Shown: one piece after another, positions 50,114-62,278 of the stretch
How positions within the stretch are numbered: position 1 is the first letter of the stretch
How the letters are laid out: each line of letters opens with the position of its first letter
Notes under the pieces: generated by a model
The model's input: the letters and a program-made list of their open reading frames with translations, nothing else
What the model was told of the DNA's origin: nothing
Databases searched by the model: none
Program-made: the position numbers and the translations under genes
Assembly (NCBI GenBank): GCA_036872755.1
Contig: JAVHNS010000009.1
Span: 1,674,001-1,738,000 of the forward strand
Direction of reading: 5' to 3'
Source: Orbilia blumenaviensis
Lineage: Eukaryota; Ascomycota; Orbiliomycetes; Orbiliales; Orbiliaceae
Length of the DNA: 64,000 nucleotides

Positions 50114-53098
50114 TACGTGTCATCTTTCTTTTCAATAACTACTGTCATAAAAGTGCATTATTGGAACTGCATTTCCTTCTACCCCTAGCTGATGCCATTG
50201 TAGGTATTCTCAGGCATCGTGATCTTGTTTACATTCTTTTAACTCGCAAAAGGTCATACAACATAGTTTTGGTGTCGACTTTTTTTGTTGCATTCCCTAA
50301 GGCGTTGGAGCGTTTTTATATAAGAAGTTTGGGTATAAGTAAAATAGAGACACTTTTAGGTAGCGTGCCTATTTTCTATGTTCACAAATAACTATACGCC
50401 TTACTAGTCTCGTAGTATCTTAGAATTGCAATATCCTATTCTATAGTGGGACCTTGAACCATAATTCCTGCGCTTGTGCCGAGCCGGCCACTGTACCATG
50501 GCTGTTCAACCTTCCAGTTGATTGAGCTGAGGAATCAGCGGAAGCTCAACCTGCCCAGCTGATAAATAGACGCTTCCAATGTGTAGTTTTTAACTCCAAC
50601 GGCTGGAGGGAGCATGCCACTATTTATAAATGCACCTGGCACATTTGTCACCAACGCGATCGCATACTAGTACTATCGTAACACCAAATGCAAAAAACAG
50701 AACTGTATCGGCTTGGAATAGCTCATCATCCTTGATCCCATGAAATCAAAGGGTATCAATTTTGTCGATTTGAAACTCGAAGAGTTGACGGTTGGTGGAT
50801 CACAGTCGTCGTACTAGACGGTCGACTTTATGCATTATATGAAAGCGATCGCAGAACAGGGCAGCCGCCAAAAGCCTGGTTCGGTATATGCATTTGACCG
50901 TTCTACGAAAGTTTCTGCATGGAGCTCTGCACTTAGGACTGTGCAGAATTTGGATTCAGATTCATATATAATAGCGGACGCAATGAAAAATAACGCGAAA
51001 GAAATATCCCTAGTATTAGGGATGGTGACAGGTAAGGTGCACAGCTGGGAAGCCATCCGGGATCACTGACAGATTTGACACTGGAAAGGACAGGGCCGAG
51101 GTGTCCCATCCATGACTTCCGCTGAATTCTCCAGACCGCCAGTACTTAGGTAAATTAGAGCTTTATCTGGCAGTGAAAGAAATACTGTTGTACATGGGGT
51201 AATTAGGTACCCACGTTGTTAAATCCTAAATTGCGACTATAGCTAGCGGGCGAGGATTTGAGTTTGCTTTCTAACTAGATTTTTTGTTCTACAATTAAAA
51301 TCAGAAATTCTTAATATATATACGCAATGACAATTAATTATATAGGCGCGGGTGCCCTAGTATCTGTCGAGATCCTAGATTTGACTTTTACCTCACGTCT
51401 AGATCTCCGGGTTCTCTACTGAATAGGTAAAAATCACAGTTGTGGTCAACAGCGTCTGGGACCGAGACTAGATAAAAATTAATGAAGTACTGAAGCCCGA
51501 GTTTGAAGGTTCTATCTACCGTTGCAGCGATAGTTAAGTTTAATTACTTATATAGATACCTCCTACCTCTACATTTAATTAGGTACTTTGCAGACACAAA
51601 ATTCAAAGAAGGTATACGAACTGGGTGTTTTCTTGGCGACTTATTACATCAATATTCCGAACGTTTCTAGCCCAAGTTCTCTCAGACCAAAGTCCTCTAC
51701 ACTTTATACACCTGCAACACTGCATATACTGTACCCATCGATCCCGAATCCCAATCTAAAAATCGGCGAATCCGAATCACCCCCCATCAAACTTAAATCT
51801 CAAGATTTTGTCTGGTGTACTGCCGGGTGATATTTTATGAGACAGTATGGTGTGCGCAGGCCCATTTCTACCTGACTTCACCTATCATACTGCCCCGGTC
51901 GGGGCGGGGCCCACCCAACTCACACGGCGACTTATGTTTCGGGGGTATCAATATCCATATGCCAGATATGTATCGGCCTACCAACCTGAATTTGCAGATG
52001 GGGCCCCGCACCCGTGCCAACATCGTCTGCATAAGTTAGCTGGATGTCATGCGAGGCATTGGTTCGCGCGAAGGCGGACCGTGCGCGATATCGGAAGGCC
52101 CTCTATTTACAATTCCGTTTGATAACGGCGTTCGTAATATTTCTGAGCCTGTGTGCCTATCCATCTCTATCAATTTATATTGCTCAGTCCTTCATTCTTT
52201 GCGAATGACGTCTGTTTCATGAGTGGGTCTATCATCAGCACTCAATTGTCCAATTAACCACGATGTACTGCTCGATCAAGGTGGAGCTATAGAGAGGGGT
52301 CCTTCGTATAACCTGACTATGTTATATACATTATGCGTATTCTGCGAACGCTGGCCCACTGAGCTCAAAGTAGTGTATCTCCTGAGGTAGTAGATGGCTT
52401 TCGACCCCTTTAACGCGTTTTGCATACATGTACACTGTATTGTTCTGTACACTCTGCATTGTTTTGTTCACCCTGTATTTTTTGTTTACTTTGCTGTCTA
52501 ATATACTATCGATACTACTACAAGAATACAGATATATATACGCGGGATATAGATATTATACTTAACCCTAACAGACAATTAAGGAGATGGTGCGCCAAGG
52601 TGTTCCTTACCAAATGGCTGCTCTTCGAGCCTGTCAATACTGATGGACTACCGTGCACGGCCCCCGGAATTTCGATCTAAGATGATACGATACCCAAAAG
52701 CTATTCATAGCACGACGAGACTCGAACCGAATGGTTCATTAGATAGCTACTAGAATGCTGGCATTTAGTTCAGGCAGCTTTAGCTTGTCAGGTTCTTTGC
52801 GGAGCCAAACGCGACCTCCTAACCAGCTCCTTGTACTCCCCAACGCAGGCATAAAAGCCCTCCCCAACTGGTTCCGAGCATTTATCCGAAAAACAAAGCC
52901 TAACTAGCAGCGCTGCTCGAGCTCGAGCTCTTGAAATTACGATAACAAAGCCGAAATTCCTCCACCTATTCTTTATCCCAAGTTTTGACTATTATATTTT
53001 AAATCACACTGAAACCTGGTGGCGGCGTGTAGCTATACGTACGCCACTGCGTCATTGCGCTCCCGACTTTGCCCGCTCATCCTAATCACCTCACAACA
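50114..53098. other. Gene-poor region
   Basis: About 3 kb without an intact gene I can support. It holds one frame interrupted by a single stop (50740-51069, listed separately) and AT-rich sequence. A GGTTCGAGTC-like motif near 52730 on the minus strand is not part of a tRNA. Confidence 0.5.
50740..51069 (+). pseudogene. Possible gene broken by one in-frame TAG
   Basis: From the ATG at 50740 the frame runs 25 codons (MKSKGINFVDLKLEELTVGG) to a TAG at 50815, then continues open in the same register for another 84 codons from TVDFMHYMKAIAEQG to WEAIRDH and a stop. Composition is protein-like on both sides. Neither side shows a credible splice pair removing the stop. Either a young pseudogene, a read-through, or chance. 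I do not recognise the family. Confidence 0.3.
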
Positions 53099-53359
53099 AT
53101 GGTGTGTGTAGCTACACATTTTGCAGATCGGGGAATCTACACATACCCATCAGATGCCAACCAGTGTCATCGAGACCTTCTTCGTCACGGGTTAAATCAT
53201 GAAGCTGCCAAAAGAATGTCTAAAGCATATACACTTGCCCGAAAGCCATTCGATTTATTGGACCTGTGGAAGTTGACTGAATATACGCGAATATCGCATG
53301 CTTCGAGATGGGAACAACGAAGCTTGGGGTTTCCCGATATAATCGACCTATTTGGTTAG
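53099..53359 (+). CDS. Small hypothetical protein A (86 residues)
   Basis: Single-exon frame from an ATG in good context (ACAACAATGG). The N-terminus MVCVATHFADRGIYTYPSDA resembles that of the gene 712 bp downstream (MACAANLLAAEGHYTPLPDG), and both have a WE(Q/K)RS motif about 70 residues in, preceded by S(H/Q)A. There is no signal peptide or membrane span; it is basic and probably soluble. I do not recognise the family. The resemblance to its neighbour is the main reason to believe it is a gene. Confidence 0.5.
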   Translation: MVCVATHFADRGIYTYPSDANQCHRDLLRHGLNHEAAKRMSKAYTLARKPFDLLDLWKLTEYTRISHASRWEQRSLGFPDIIDLFG

Positions 53360-53810
53360 TGGCTAATAAATCGCCTCATCTTTTATCAAGGGGAGACTTT
53401 TAAAGCACTTCAACAGAAATTTATGATTTTAGTGGACTTTCATGATTGTGTCGCGGAGCTGTGCCCGCTAGCTAGTTAGCTGGAGCTCCCGTGGCCTCGC
53501 GCTCAAACAATTCAACACACCTGTTGTCGCGTTAGAATACCATGATAAACCTGTATCTAAAATAAATATAGAGGACGTTAGTTGCATTGATTGGTCGGTT
53601 TGAAATGCAGTTCATATTTTTAGAGAGTGACGGTAATTCAAGGTAGACCGCTCGAAGGTTCGAATGTTTGTTATTTTCTACAAATCTGGACCCTGTGAGC
53701 TTTGAGATCTCATGAACCCGAGCCCGAAATCAAGCTACGTTCAGTTTCCCTAACCAGTTTTAAATTTCCCCTTCCAAGATCTAGGCCCCACGGATTTTTG
53801 AATTACTATA
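53360..53810. other. Spacer between the two small genes
   Basis: 451 bp with no gene; presumed 3' flank of the first and promoter of the second small gene. Confidence 0.5.
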
Positions 53811-54110
53811 ATGGCCTGTGCAGCAAACCTCCTCGCGGCAGAAGGTCACTACACGCCACTCCCCGACGGCGAGTATGGGCACATAGACGAGAGAATTCTT
53901 CGCCGCCGCGGTATTATGAGCAGAAACCCCCTAATCCGACGTTTCCCCCGGGACTATCTAAAGCAAATGATGGCATTGCGACCTGCGACGTCCCAAGCGG
54001 CCTTGTGGGAAAAACGGAGCTCGCGGACTGAGATTGGGAAGAAGCGGATGTTTAACATGCTTTACCAAATAGAGGTTGACATGTTAAGATCTCGGGTTGT
54101 TCGACAATGA
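53811..54110 (+). CDS. Small hypothetical protein B (99 residues), likely paralogue of A
   Basis: Single-exon frame starting at ATG 53811. Strongly basic (RILRRRGIMSRNPLIRRF, WEKRSSRTEIGKKRMFNML) with no signal peptide. Shared features with the gene at 53099 are the MxCxA start, a GxYT motif near residue 12-15, a P-x-D near 18, and S-x-A-x-x-WEKRS near residue 62-70. No family recognised. A basic helical protein of this size could bind nucleic acid or another protein, but nothing in the sequence proves it. Confidence 0.5.
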   Translation: MACAANLLAAEGHYTPLPDGEYGHIDERILRRRGIMSRNPLIRRFPRDYLKQMMALRPATSQAALWEKRSSRTEIGKKRMFNMLYQIEVDMLRSRVVRQ

Positions 54111-54730
54111 TGTTGGGGGGCACCGGGCTGTCAAGATCTAGAATCACCGACTGTATGCTATAACTACCAAACACTATAGCCTTTAGGTTTGATAGATAGC
54201 AATCGAAATCCGCAGCTATAGCTAGCTGTGATATGGGAATATTATCTACCAGTTTACACGGGTGACTAAACAAAGGAGACTTGAGGGCTACGCCGAATGT
54301 ATGCATATGCAAATGTGCAGCTTGCAGAAGCACTTTAGTCGCGTTGCCACTATTGAATTCATGACCTCGACCGATAGGCATCTGGCTGGGCCAACCTCTA
54401 TTGCTGCAGCACTAACGCTAGCCAACATGACATTCGGGCGAGCGGGGATTACTAAGTGCATGAATACGATCAGCCTTCCCTCGATATTCTGTATGGCGCA
54501 ATATTTCTTAGTTGGTGAACCTGCCCGGCTGAGCCGAAAGCTTACATCCAAATGCATCAGATCGGCTTACATAAGTAATCATCACCGATCCCTCGGTTTT
54601 ACCCCTCCGTAGTTCGAAATCACAGAAAATACATAAACCTCGCAAAAGAAAGATTGGATTTTGAAAGACTCAGCAGTATTTTGTTTCTAGCAATTTCCAT
54701 ACTACACCAATCAGACTTAATTTCGATACA
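54111..54730. other. Intergenic region
   Basis: No gene supported. Contains open frames in two overlapping registers at 54052-54612 on opposite strands with no motifs, and the presumed promoter of the reductase fusion. Confidence 0.5.
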
Positions 54731-56752
54731 ATGAACGTGGTCTTTGGCGAGTCCGCGACCTGGCATGCAGGCGAACGTAGGTTCCCATACCCCGGTTTTT
54801 TACCCCAGATTTCCAGAGAGTTGGAAAAATAATACCACGTTACCAACACATTTCTAACCTTTCCGCCGGAAATTTTAGAAAATATCCAGCGTTTGCTACA
54901 TGTGCCGCACCAGGAGAATCCTACAGTCTACTATCTGCCACCTGGGGTCGCCCGATTTCTGTCAATATGCCCTCTAATAGCAATTGGGACCACATCGCCG
55001 ACAGGACAGCCCTGGGCGTCGTTACTAACGGGCGTCCCGGGGTTTGCGAGCCCATTTGGATCTGGCATTGTCGGAATGCAAACCGCGGTTGCACCTGGCG
55101 ACCCCATCTATGAAACACTAGATGATGGAAGCTGGGGCGATAGCATCAATGGCGAGATGAGAGGCGAGGGCATGGTTGCAGGATTGGCAGTAAACCTAGA
55201 AAGGCGACAGCGAGTAAAGTTTTACGGAAAGAGCAAAAGAGAGATGAGGAGGCTAGAAAAATCGAAAGGAATGGTCACCCTTATGCTTGAAGTTGAACAA
55301 ACGCTGGGCAATTGCCCAAAATATATGAATGGTACTTCTCATTCCCCTTGTGGACAGCGTATTAAGAACATTTCTGATTCTAACACCGTTTTGCGCGTAG
55401 CCCGCCACTTCGATCTGGTTAAAGCCGACCCGCTAGCGAACATCACAACAAACTACGAAGTTTCAACCTCGCTTCCACAAGAAGCACTAGACTTGATCAA
55501 CCGGTCGGATATGTTTTTCGTCGCCTCTCGAAATGGGTATACCGACATGGATGTCAACCACCGAGGTGGACCAGCGGGTTTCGTCCGGGTCCTCCCGCAA
55601 TCCTCGGGCAGCAGTGCCGACCAAGAGCCAACGAGCCTTGTCTGGCCCGAATATTCTGGAAATCGATTGTATCAGACTCTCGGGAATCTTCAAGTTACAC
55701 CTTTGGCGGGTCTAACATTCGCAGACTTCTATACAGGAGACATGTTATACCTGACTGGAACTACGGAGATTTTGATTGGGCCAGATGCGGAAAGGGTAAT
55801 GCACAAAAGCAAGCTTGCGGTCAAATTCACTGTCACCGGCGCACGATATTCCAAAGCCTCACTCGGCCTCAGAGTAGCTGACCCGAATGCCGTGAAGTGG
55901 AGTCCATACAACCCTGCAGTGCGGTATCTTGCTTCAGAAATCCAAGGCCAAAAAGCTCTGCTCGGTATAAATACCCAATCAGGGTTAACAGCAAGACTCG
56001 TGAAAAAGGAGAGGCTGGCCGATTCAATTGCAAGGTTTACATTCCAACTCGACGGCAGAGGAGAAAAGAAGGGATTATGGAGGGCAGGGCAATATGTCAT
56101 GCTTGGATTTGAAGAGGAGTTAAGTGCTGGCTACAGACATATGGATGACTCTGATCCGCAGGGTTTGAACGATGACTATATACGGAGTTTCACAGTGTCT
56201 TCGTATCCAGAGCAGTTCACAGGGAGAGATGAAGGTAAATTTGAAGTAACAATCAGGAGAGTGGGGCCGGTTACACGATACTTGTTTCAGCAGAACCCTG
56301 GGGCGGTATTGGAAGTGCCAGTTCAGGGATTCGGGGGAGAATTCTTCGTTGAGAAGTGTGAAGGCGGGAAGGTCGGGATAGTAGCTGCTGGAGTTGGGAT
56401 CACACCGTTTATTGCACAGTGGAAAGCAATCGCAGAGAGCGGGGTTGATGTCAAATTGTTTTGGACAGTGAAGGAAGATGATCTTGGATTCGTGAAGGAT
56501 GTTTTGGGGAGAAAAGGCATGGAAGGCATGAAGGATGCCCTGACATTATTTGTGACAGGAAAGCGAGAAGAAGTAGATAATAATGAGGTGGGAGCGAAGG
56601 TGATTATTGAGAGGCGTATTCAGAAAGAGGATATTGTTGAGGAGGGGGATGGGGCGAGGAAATGGTACATTTGTACTGGTGATGCCATGCGCAAGCAGGT
56701 TACTGAGTGGCTTCATGGAAGAGAAGTTAGCTGGGAAGAATTTACGTATTAA
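54731..56752 (+). CDS. PNPOx-like/FAD-dependent oxidoreductase fusion
   Basis: Exons 54731-54776 and 54879-56752 give 639 residues; the join reads WHAGEQNIQRLLHVPHQENP. The N-terminal half resembles the split-barrel flavin-binding domain of pyridoxamine-phosphate-oxidase-like proteins (ARFLSICPLIAIGTTSPTGQ, VTPLAGLTFADFYTGDMLYL). The C-terminal part is a ferredoxin-reductase-type module: a FAD-binding motif RSFTVSS near residue 440, then a pyridine-nucleotide domain with AAGVGITPFIAQW near 510 and CTGDAMRKQV near 620. It ends shortly after, without the C-terminal [2Fe-2S] domain that some bacterial relatives carry. It should move electrons from NAD(P)H through flavins; the acceptor is unknown. 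No targeting signal is evident. Confidence 0.82.
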
Positions 56753-57768
56753 AGCGCACTCAAAGAGTATTCAATGTACGATCAGTCTTTTTGCCTTGCA
56801 CGGAAATCCCTCCATATATTTTAAAAGTAGTTGATTGAAGGTACTACTAACTTAGCGCATTGCAATCATCACAATGGAAATGAATCCTTGAACGAATTAC
56901 AATTAAAGGTCCAAGTACTATTCCAATGATCTAGAGTTTCCTCAATTATACATCCAAAAAATAATGTTTCAAAACCAGTATTTAGTACTGTAGTGCGGTT
57001 CTTAGAGTTGCTCCCTCTCGTCACCAAATTCTGGAAGAACACGTGGACCTTCCCCCAAGAACCTATAGAAATCATGACATTATAACAATCACTTTCAGGA
57101 GCATAGCTAAGCTAAGTCTAATTGCCTTGGTGTCGGTTCTACGGCCTAAATATCCTATAGCAAAATAGAAGTCTTGTAAGGGCCAGAGCGCCCGATAATA
57201 AAACGCCTCGTGGCAAAGCTCATGGTATCTACGGCCATAGGAAGAGGCCCACAGGGTATCCCGTCCGCTCTGCCTTACTTAAGCCTCTTACTGGTTACTT
57301 AGTACTCACGTCGGTGACGAGTGGGGAATCGTGACTGCCGTAGGTTCAATTCTTTTTTCTTCCTGGGTCAAAATCTTTTTTTTCTGATCCAGGGTGCCTA
57401 AAGTGGCATGGTTAGTTCGTTTAGGGTCGCGATCCAACCCCGTGGTGGGCTCATACCCTTGCATTTGCTTTAATTTTGAAAGGCGCATGGAATACTTGCT
57501 ATTTTACCGCGAGTGTTAATCTAAGTATGATATCAATTATACATTGCGGGAGCTCAAGACTTCCTGGATCTTGAATTTTAGATATAAGAGTTTTTTTTGG
57601 TGTTGTGTGGTATTTAAACTGCCGAGCCGGGAAGCGCCAAGCTAAATTTGCGGGTACCTGAAACCACGTGATTGATCGATCGCAAGCTGGCCTTCACAAG
57701 CTTGGAGCTGGAGCGCGCAGGTTTTCAGCGTGTTTGTTACTTTTAGTCGACAAACGACTACGACTGGT
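56753..57768. other. Intergenic region
   Basis: 3' flank of the oxidoreductase and promoter of the TAPT1-family gene. No gene seen. Confidence 0.5.
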
Positions 57769-60595
57769 ATGGCGACGCTAAACTCCAACAGCCTACCAGA
57801 TCATGCTACCGCGATACGTGACTCGGAGAACCATAAACCGGTGACAATAAACATTAAACATGATGGGCGAGGTATGTATCTCTATGTTCTTCTAATATCG
57901 TTAGCTGGTATTAGTGAGAGGCATATGCTGATATCAATATGGGAAGTTCAGGATGTAGCATCTCCCAGCACAAAGGAAGGCGGCGAGCCGTCTCTTCTAC
58001 CACCTCCAGATTTTCTAGTCCCTGATTCTTCACCGATGGATAACGATACTCTACCCTTAAGGAAGTGGCAAGCTCCTAGTTCGAGTTCTGCGAACAGCAC
58101 CGACGGGTTTAAGACAGCTTCTACGGCATCGCCTGTGTTATCCGAGCGAGAGGATGGATCCGTCCCACTTTTATCGCCTATGATACCTCCTGGAGTACCG
58201 CTTCAGGTTATTGCTATTCCGGAAGATCAAGTTTTGCAGGCGACAGACGGAAAGCTTGTAGTTGCGAGCCCCGAAGAGGCGCCAATGTCTCCCCGATCAA
58301 GTGTTGTTCCAGATACTTCTAGCAACGAGTCGAGCAAGAGGATTAGATCTGGTAGCATCGGATCCAAAAGCGGACGAAGCCGTGCTAGTAGTGTGAACAA
58401 AGACGATGCTCCGAAGGTAGCACAGAGGCCGCAGTTCCCGCCTCCGAGGCACTACAGCGTTCCCGGGAACGTACGACGAGCGAAATCTACGCCTCGGGTC
58501 GTCTTAAATGGGAATTCATATGTTAGCGCTAGTATTACACCATTAGCGCCCCAAACTTCAACTAAGCATCCTGAGAAATCCGGCTCCAGTGCAAATGGGA
58601 CGGCCCAGCATACACCAACTGAGCCGAAGCATCCTAGAGACGCTCTTACGACTGCTCCTCTTTCTATTGGGGACTATCTTTATCTTTCATTAACTACTAC
58701 TCCTGCCTCGAAATATGACCTCGTTTCTGCCGAATTACGGATCGAGAAGTTGATGAACTTCCTGTCGGTACCAATGTATCTTGAAGGTGCCCTCTGGTTT
58801 GGCTCATTTGCTTGTCTTGACGGCTGGCTATGGAATTTTACTATACTACCTATTCGTTTCTTGACCGCACTTTGGCTATTACTTCTTTATTGGATGAAAC
58901 TTATCGGTGAAATCGTTGCTTCTTTTGCTAAGTCCTGGCTTCGCCCCGAAACCGCCCAACTCGAGGCCCAGCAGCGGAAGCCCTCTGAATCAGAGCCCCA
59001 AGCTGGGGGTGCCACCACTCCAACTGCAGCGCAAGACCCAAAAAAAGATTCGAAGAGACGACGAATTGCTGCCCTCGCTAAACGACGTAAGACGTCGGAT
59101 TTGTTGCCTAATCATAAGGCTGATCTGCTGAAGGGCGCGGTTGTCATCTTTTCTTGTTGGATTTTAATGGAGTTCGATGCGTCGAGGATGTATCATAGCA
59201 TCCGTGGGCAGAACGCTATCAAACTATATGTTATATATAGCGTTTTAGAAGTTGGAGACAAACTTCTATCTGCAATCGGGCAGGATATATTCGAGTGTTT
59301 GTTTTCGCGGGAGTCCCTGGAGAGAAGACCTGATGGTACGAGTAAGGTGCTCAGACCATTCGGATTTTTCCTCCTGGCGTTAGGCTACAACGTCCTCCAT
59401 GCTACAGCACTGTTTTACCAAGTCATTACGTTAAACGTTGCGGTGAACAGCTACTCAAATAGCTTAATAACTCTGCTACTGTCGAACCAGTTTGTGGAGA
59501 TCAAAACTACGGTGTTCAAGAGGATCGAGAAGGAGAATTTATTCCAAATGGCGTGTGCAGATGTTGTTGAGAGGTTCCAGCTTTGGTTGATGTTAATTAT
59601 CATCGCGAGCAGAAATTTGGTGGAGATCGGAGTAGATGGGCTATTAGGTGTCGGTGGATTTGGACTGACGGGATTGGTGTCTGCGGCCGGGTTAGGGCTC
59701 CCGTCGACTACGCAGGCCATGAACACTGGGGTTCCGAATGCATCCGTGACATCAAGCAGCGGTGGGATGTTCCTACCAAAGAGTTTTACCATCTTTCCAA
59801 AATGGACAGGACAGGTTATGGGCCCGTTTTTGTTGGTTCTTGGGAGTGAGATGCTTGTGGATTGGCTGAAACACGCATACATCACCAAGTTTAACAATAT
59901 TAAACCACAGATTTACTCCAGGTATCTGGATGTGTTGGCGAAAGATTATTATACGCATGTAGGTGTGTCCTTTTCTACATTTTGTAAAGGAACTTGGCTA
60001 ATTGTGGACGGTTTAGGCCTTTGCTGAAGAGAACCTGATGAGGCGTCTTGGGCTACCAGTTATACCACTAGCGTGTCTGTTTATACGGTCTTCGCTCCAA
60101 ACCTATCAGATGTTTATATCTACACACTTCCCTTCGCCGCTGTTCCCGGATGCTACTACGGCTTCGCTCTCCGATACTTCGTCGTCATCCCCAGCCACTA
60201 CTGCTGCACTCAACAAATTCGACTCTATTCTGAGAAGCGCATTTTCGGGTACAGCTGATCAAAATACTGTCAACACTTTAAACATGATCACAGAGTATCT
60301 GGCTATTGCTGCGATTTTCATTGGTATATGGATGGTGTTCCTGATATTTAAGTTCATTCTCGGTATGGGATTGTTAGCTGTCGCTAAGAGACGGTATAAG
60401 GGTATGAAAGACAGGGAAAAGAAAGGCTATGCGGTTATGGGTGTTAGTACGGGTGGCATGGCGGAGATGGACGATGAGAAGAGGAAGATAATTAACAGTG
60501 GAGAGAAGGAGACCGGTGGAGGCGGAGGAGCAAGAAAGACAACGCCTCTTGGTGAAGTGGAGAGATTTGACATGGTTGCGAAGAGGATATGGTGA
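57769..60595 (+). CDS. TAPT1/Emp65-family membrane protein
   Basis: Exons 57769-59958 and 60017-60595, 922 residues. ATG 57769 is the first in-frame ATG. The N-terminal 300 residues are Ser/Pro-rich and disordered. The conserved core starts at DYLYLSLTTTPASKYDLVSA, continues RIEKLMNFLSVPMYLEGALW, and includes DASRMYHSIRGQNAIKLYVI, VLEVGDKLLSAIGQDIFECL and NSLITLLLSNQFVEIKTTVF with several membrane spans. The second exon adds AFAEENLMRRLGLPVIPLAC and a final span. This is the TAPT1 family (yeast Emp65), ER membrane proteins linked to folding quality control in yeast and to cilia in animals. A 75 bp in-frame segment at 57872-57946 has a GTATGT donor and may be an intron (897 residues if removed). 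Confidence 0.87.
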
Positions 60596-61404
60596 GTTTT
60601 TCTATTTTTAAGATTTTTTCTGTGGAAAAGTTCGTCTCATGTCGTGTTTAACATTGGATGGAGTTTGGAAAAGCTTTTTGTGTAACTCTCAGGACAAGGT
60701 TTTGGATTCACACAGGTAGTCTAGGCTATAGGATCGGGAATAATATTTTGTAGCTAAAGTCTAGTTCCAATCTAGTCTCGGTCCCGTTCCAATCCTAGAC
60801 TAGACTCTGTGTTTAAAAACCATATAACAGATGTGGTCTTTTTAAGTTTGATGTAACTACCTAGGTAGGTACCAGGGTGCAAGACAGGCGACTGGGCCAG
60901 GACTTGGAAGAAGAAACAGGAAAGAAAGAAACCCCAGAATGGTCGAATTGCTAGGTGCATAAACCTACAATTCCTCTGATTAAGTATCTTTTGACGGTTT
61001 ATGCTATCTTCCACTTGGTTTTGGCGAATTTTCGATCTTAATGGTAAGCCCGCTCCAACCAGCGTCCCAATTTCGCTGATACAAAATGTACTAAAGTGGA
61101 ACTTGATGAGTGTACAAATTAAACACTTCCCAATTGGGAGGCTATCTTGGATACTGTGGAAGTACTCAGACATAGTGAATGAAGGGGTGCTGGGAGCTAC
61201 CATATTATAATAGTCTCAAAATTTGTTGAATTAGATTTCAAATCTAGAACTTTTGAAAATCAAAAGGTATATATTAAATTACCCCAGCCATCGTCGCCTC
61301 TGGGACTAGTTATCTTCGTCAGTACTTCACTTGGCTAAACCAAAATACTGCTTGCTGGATATAACACCGGCTGGGTTGTCAGATTATGAACGGCTGTAGG
61401 TAGG
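60596..61404. other. Convergent 3' region of the TAPT1-family and RING genes
   Basis: Contains TACCTAGGTAGGTACC at 60858-60873. Overlapping short frames on the two strands lack support. Confidence 0.5.
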
Positions 61405-62278
61405 TCAGCCGTAATTATCATCCCAGTCTTCTTCCTCTTCATCCACTGGCGGTGGTGGAGGGGTCTTCTTCTTAGTCAGATCGATGCGGTCGAGCGGACA
61501 TCTGGAAGGCTCTATTAGTTATCATCCATCTGAAGGTCGTCTAGATGATTCGCCTTACGTAGTATGTAATTTCAGCCATGGACTGATACATTCCAGGTCG
61601 AACGCATGGCTCTTATGACACGGTAAACGAACGACTAGGGGGTATTGATCTGTAATGTTTCCTTATGTTAGCGATAGTCCTTTCTTTCCCAATTTCACTG
61701 GCTCCCCTTGATCCTTTGCTACTATAACCTACTTAAGTAGGTAGCCAGGAACCCAGACGACCATAGAGCGAAAATGCTTACCCAGTAAAAATGAAGTATT
61801 ACAAATCGGGCAGATATCAGCCTCCACAAGCTCCTTCTTCGGTATCCTTTCTAACCCATCCAAAAACTCCTGACTAACACCCTTCGCTGCTGTTCCTCCT
61901 TGCGCCTCTTCTATCAGCTGCTCAATCAGACTTTCTAGGACCTCATTCCCTTCTATCGACTGTTGCCATGCGCGGGCTAATGATGTGAAGGCCGAAGACT
62001 GAGCTCCAGTCTCTGATGGGTCAGTGGATGCTGAAGGCGCCGTTGAGTCTAATGAGAGCGACGAGAAGAAGTTTGAAAGGTCTGGACGCGGACGGCGAGG
62101 GACTGGTTTTAAGGATGTAGACGAGGCGGGGAGATTATGGTCATCTAGATATAATTACTATATGTTAGATTTACCCAGTCATATTTAACTTTTCAACCTA
62201 CCACGGGAAGAATGAGGGTATGGCGGGGTGACAATGCGGGGGAGGGGCAGGTACTCTACTACCTTCGTATGTAGCCAT
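61405..62278 (-). CDS. RING-finger E3 ubiquitin ligase (atypical last ligand)
   Basis: Exons 62278-62263, 62144-61782, 61649-61559 and 61501-61405 give 188 residues; not visible as one frame because of the introns. The N-terminus is Pro/Arg/Ser-rich (PVPRRPRPDLSNFF), followed by a helical region (SLIEQLIEEAQGG) and a linker (DGLERIPKKELVEA). The RING reads CPICN, then LPCHKSHAFDLEC, and ends CPLDR. So the pattern is C-x2-C, C-x-H, H-x-C, with the usual final Cys replaced by Asp (CPLD). A Pro-rich tail PPPPPVDEEEEDWDD closes the protein. Such small RING proteins work as E3 ligases with an E2. The first exon (16 bp) and its GTAGTA donor are the least certain part, chosen because the phase demands it. 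Confidence 0.72.

Noticed and set aside
51815..52122. Two overlapping plus-strand frames of 74 and 91 codons
   Set aside because: Mutually overlapping, no motif, no good start context.
52700..52780. GGTTCGAGTC motif on the minus strand resembling a tRNA T-arm
   Set aside because: No matching acceptor stem, D-arm or anticodon arm could be folded around it.
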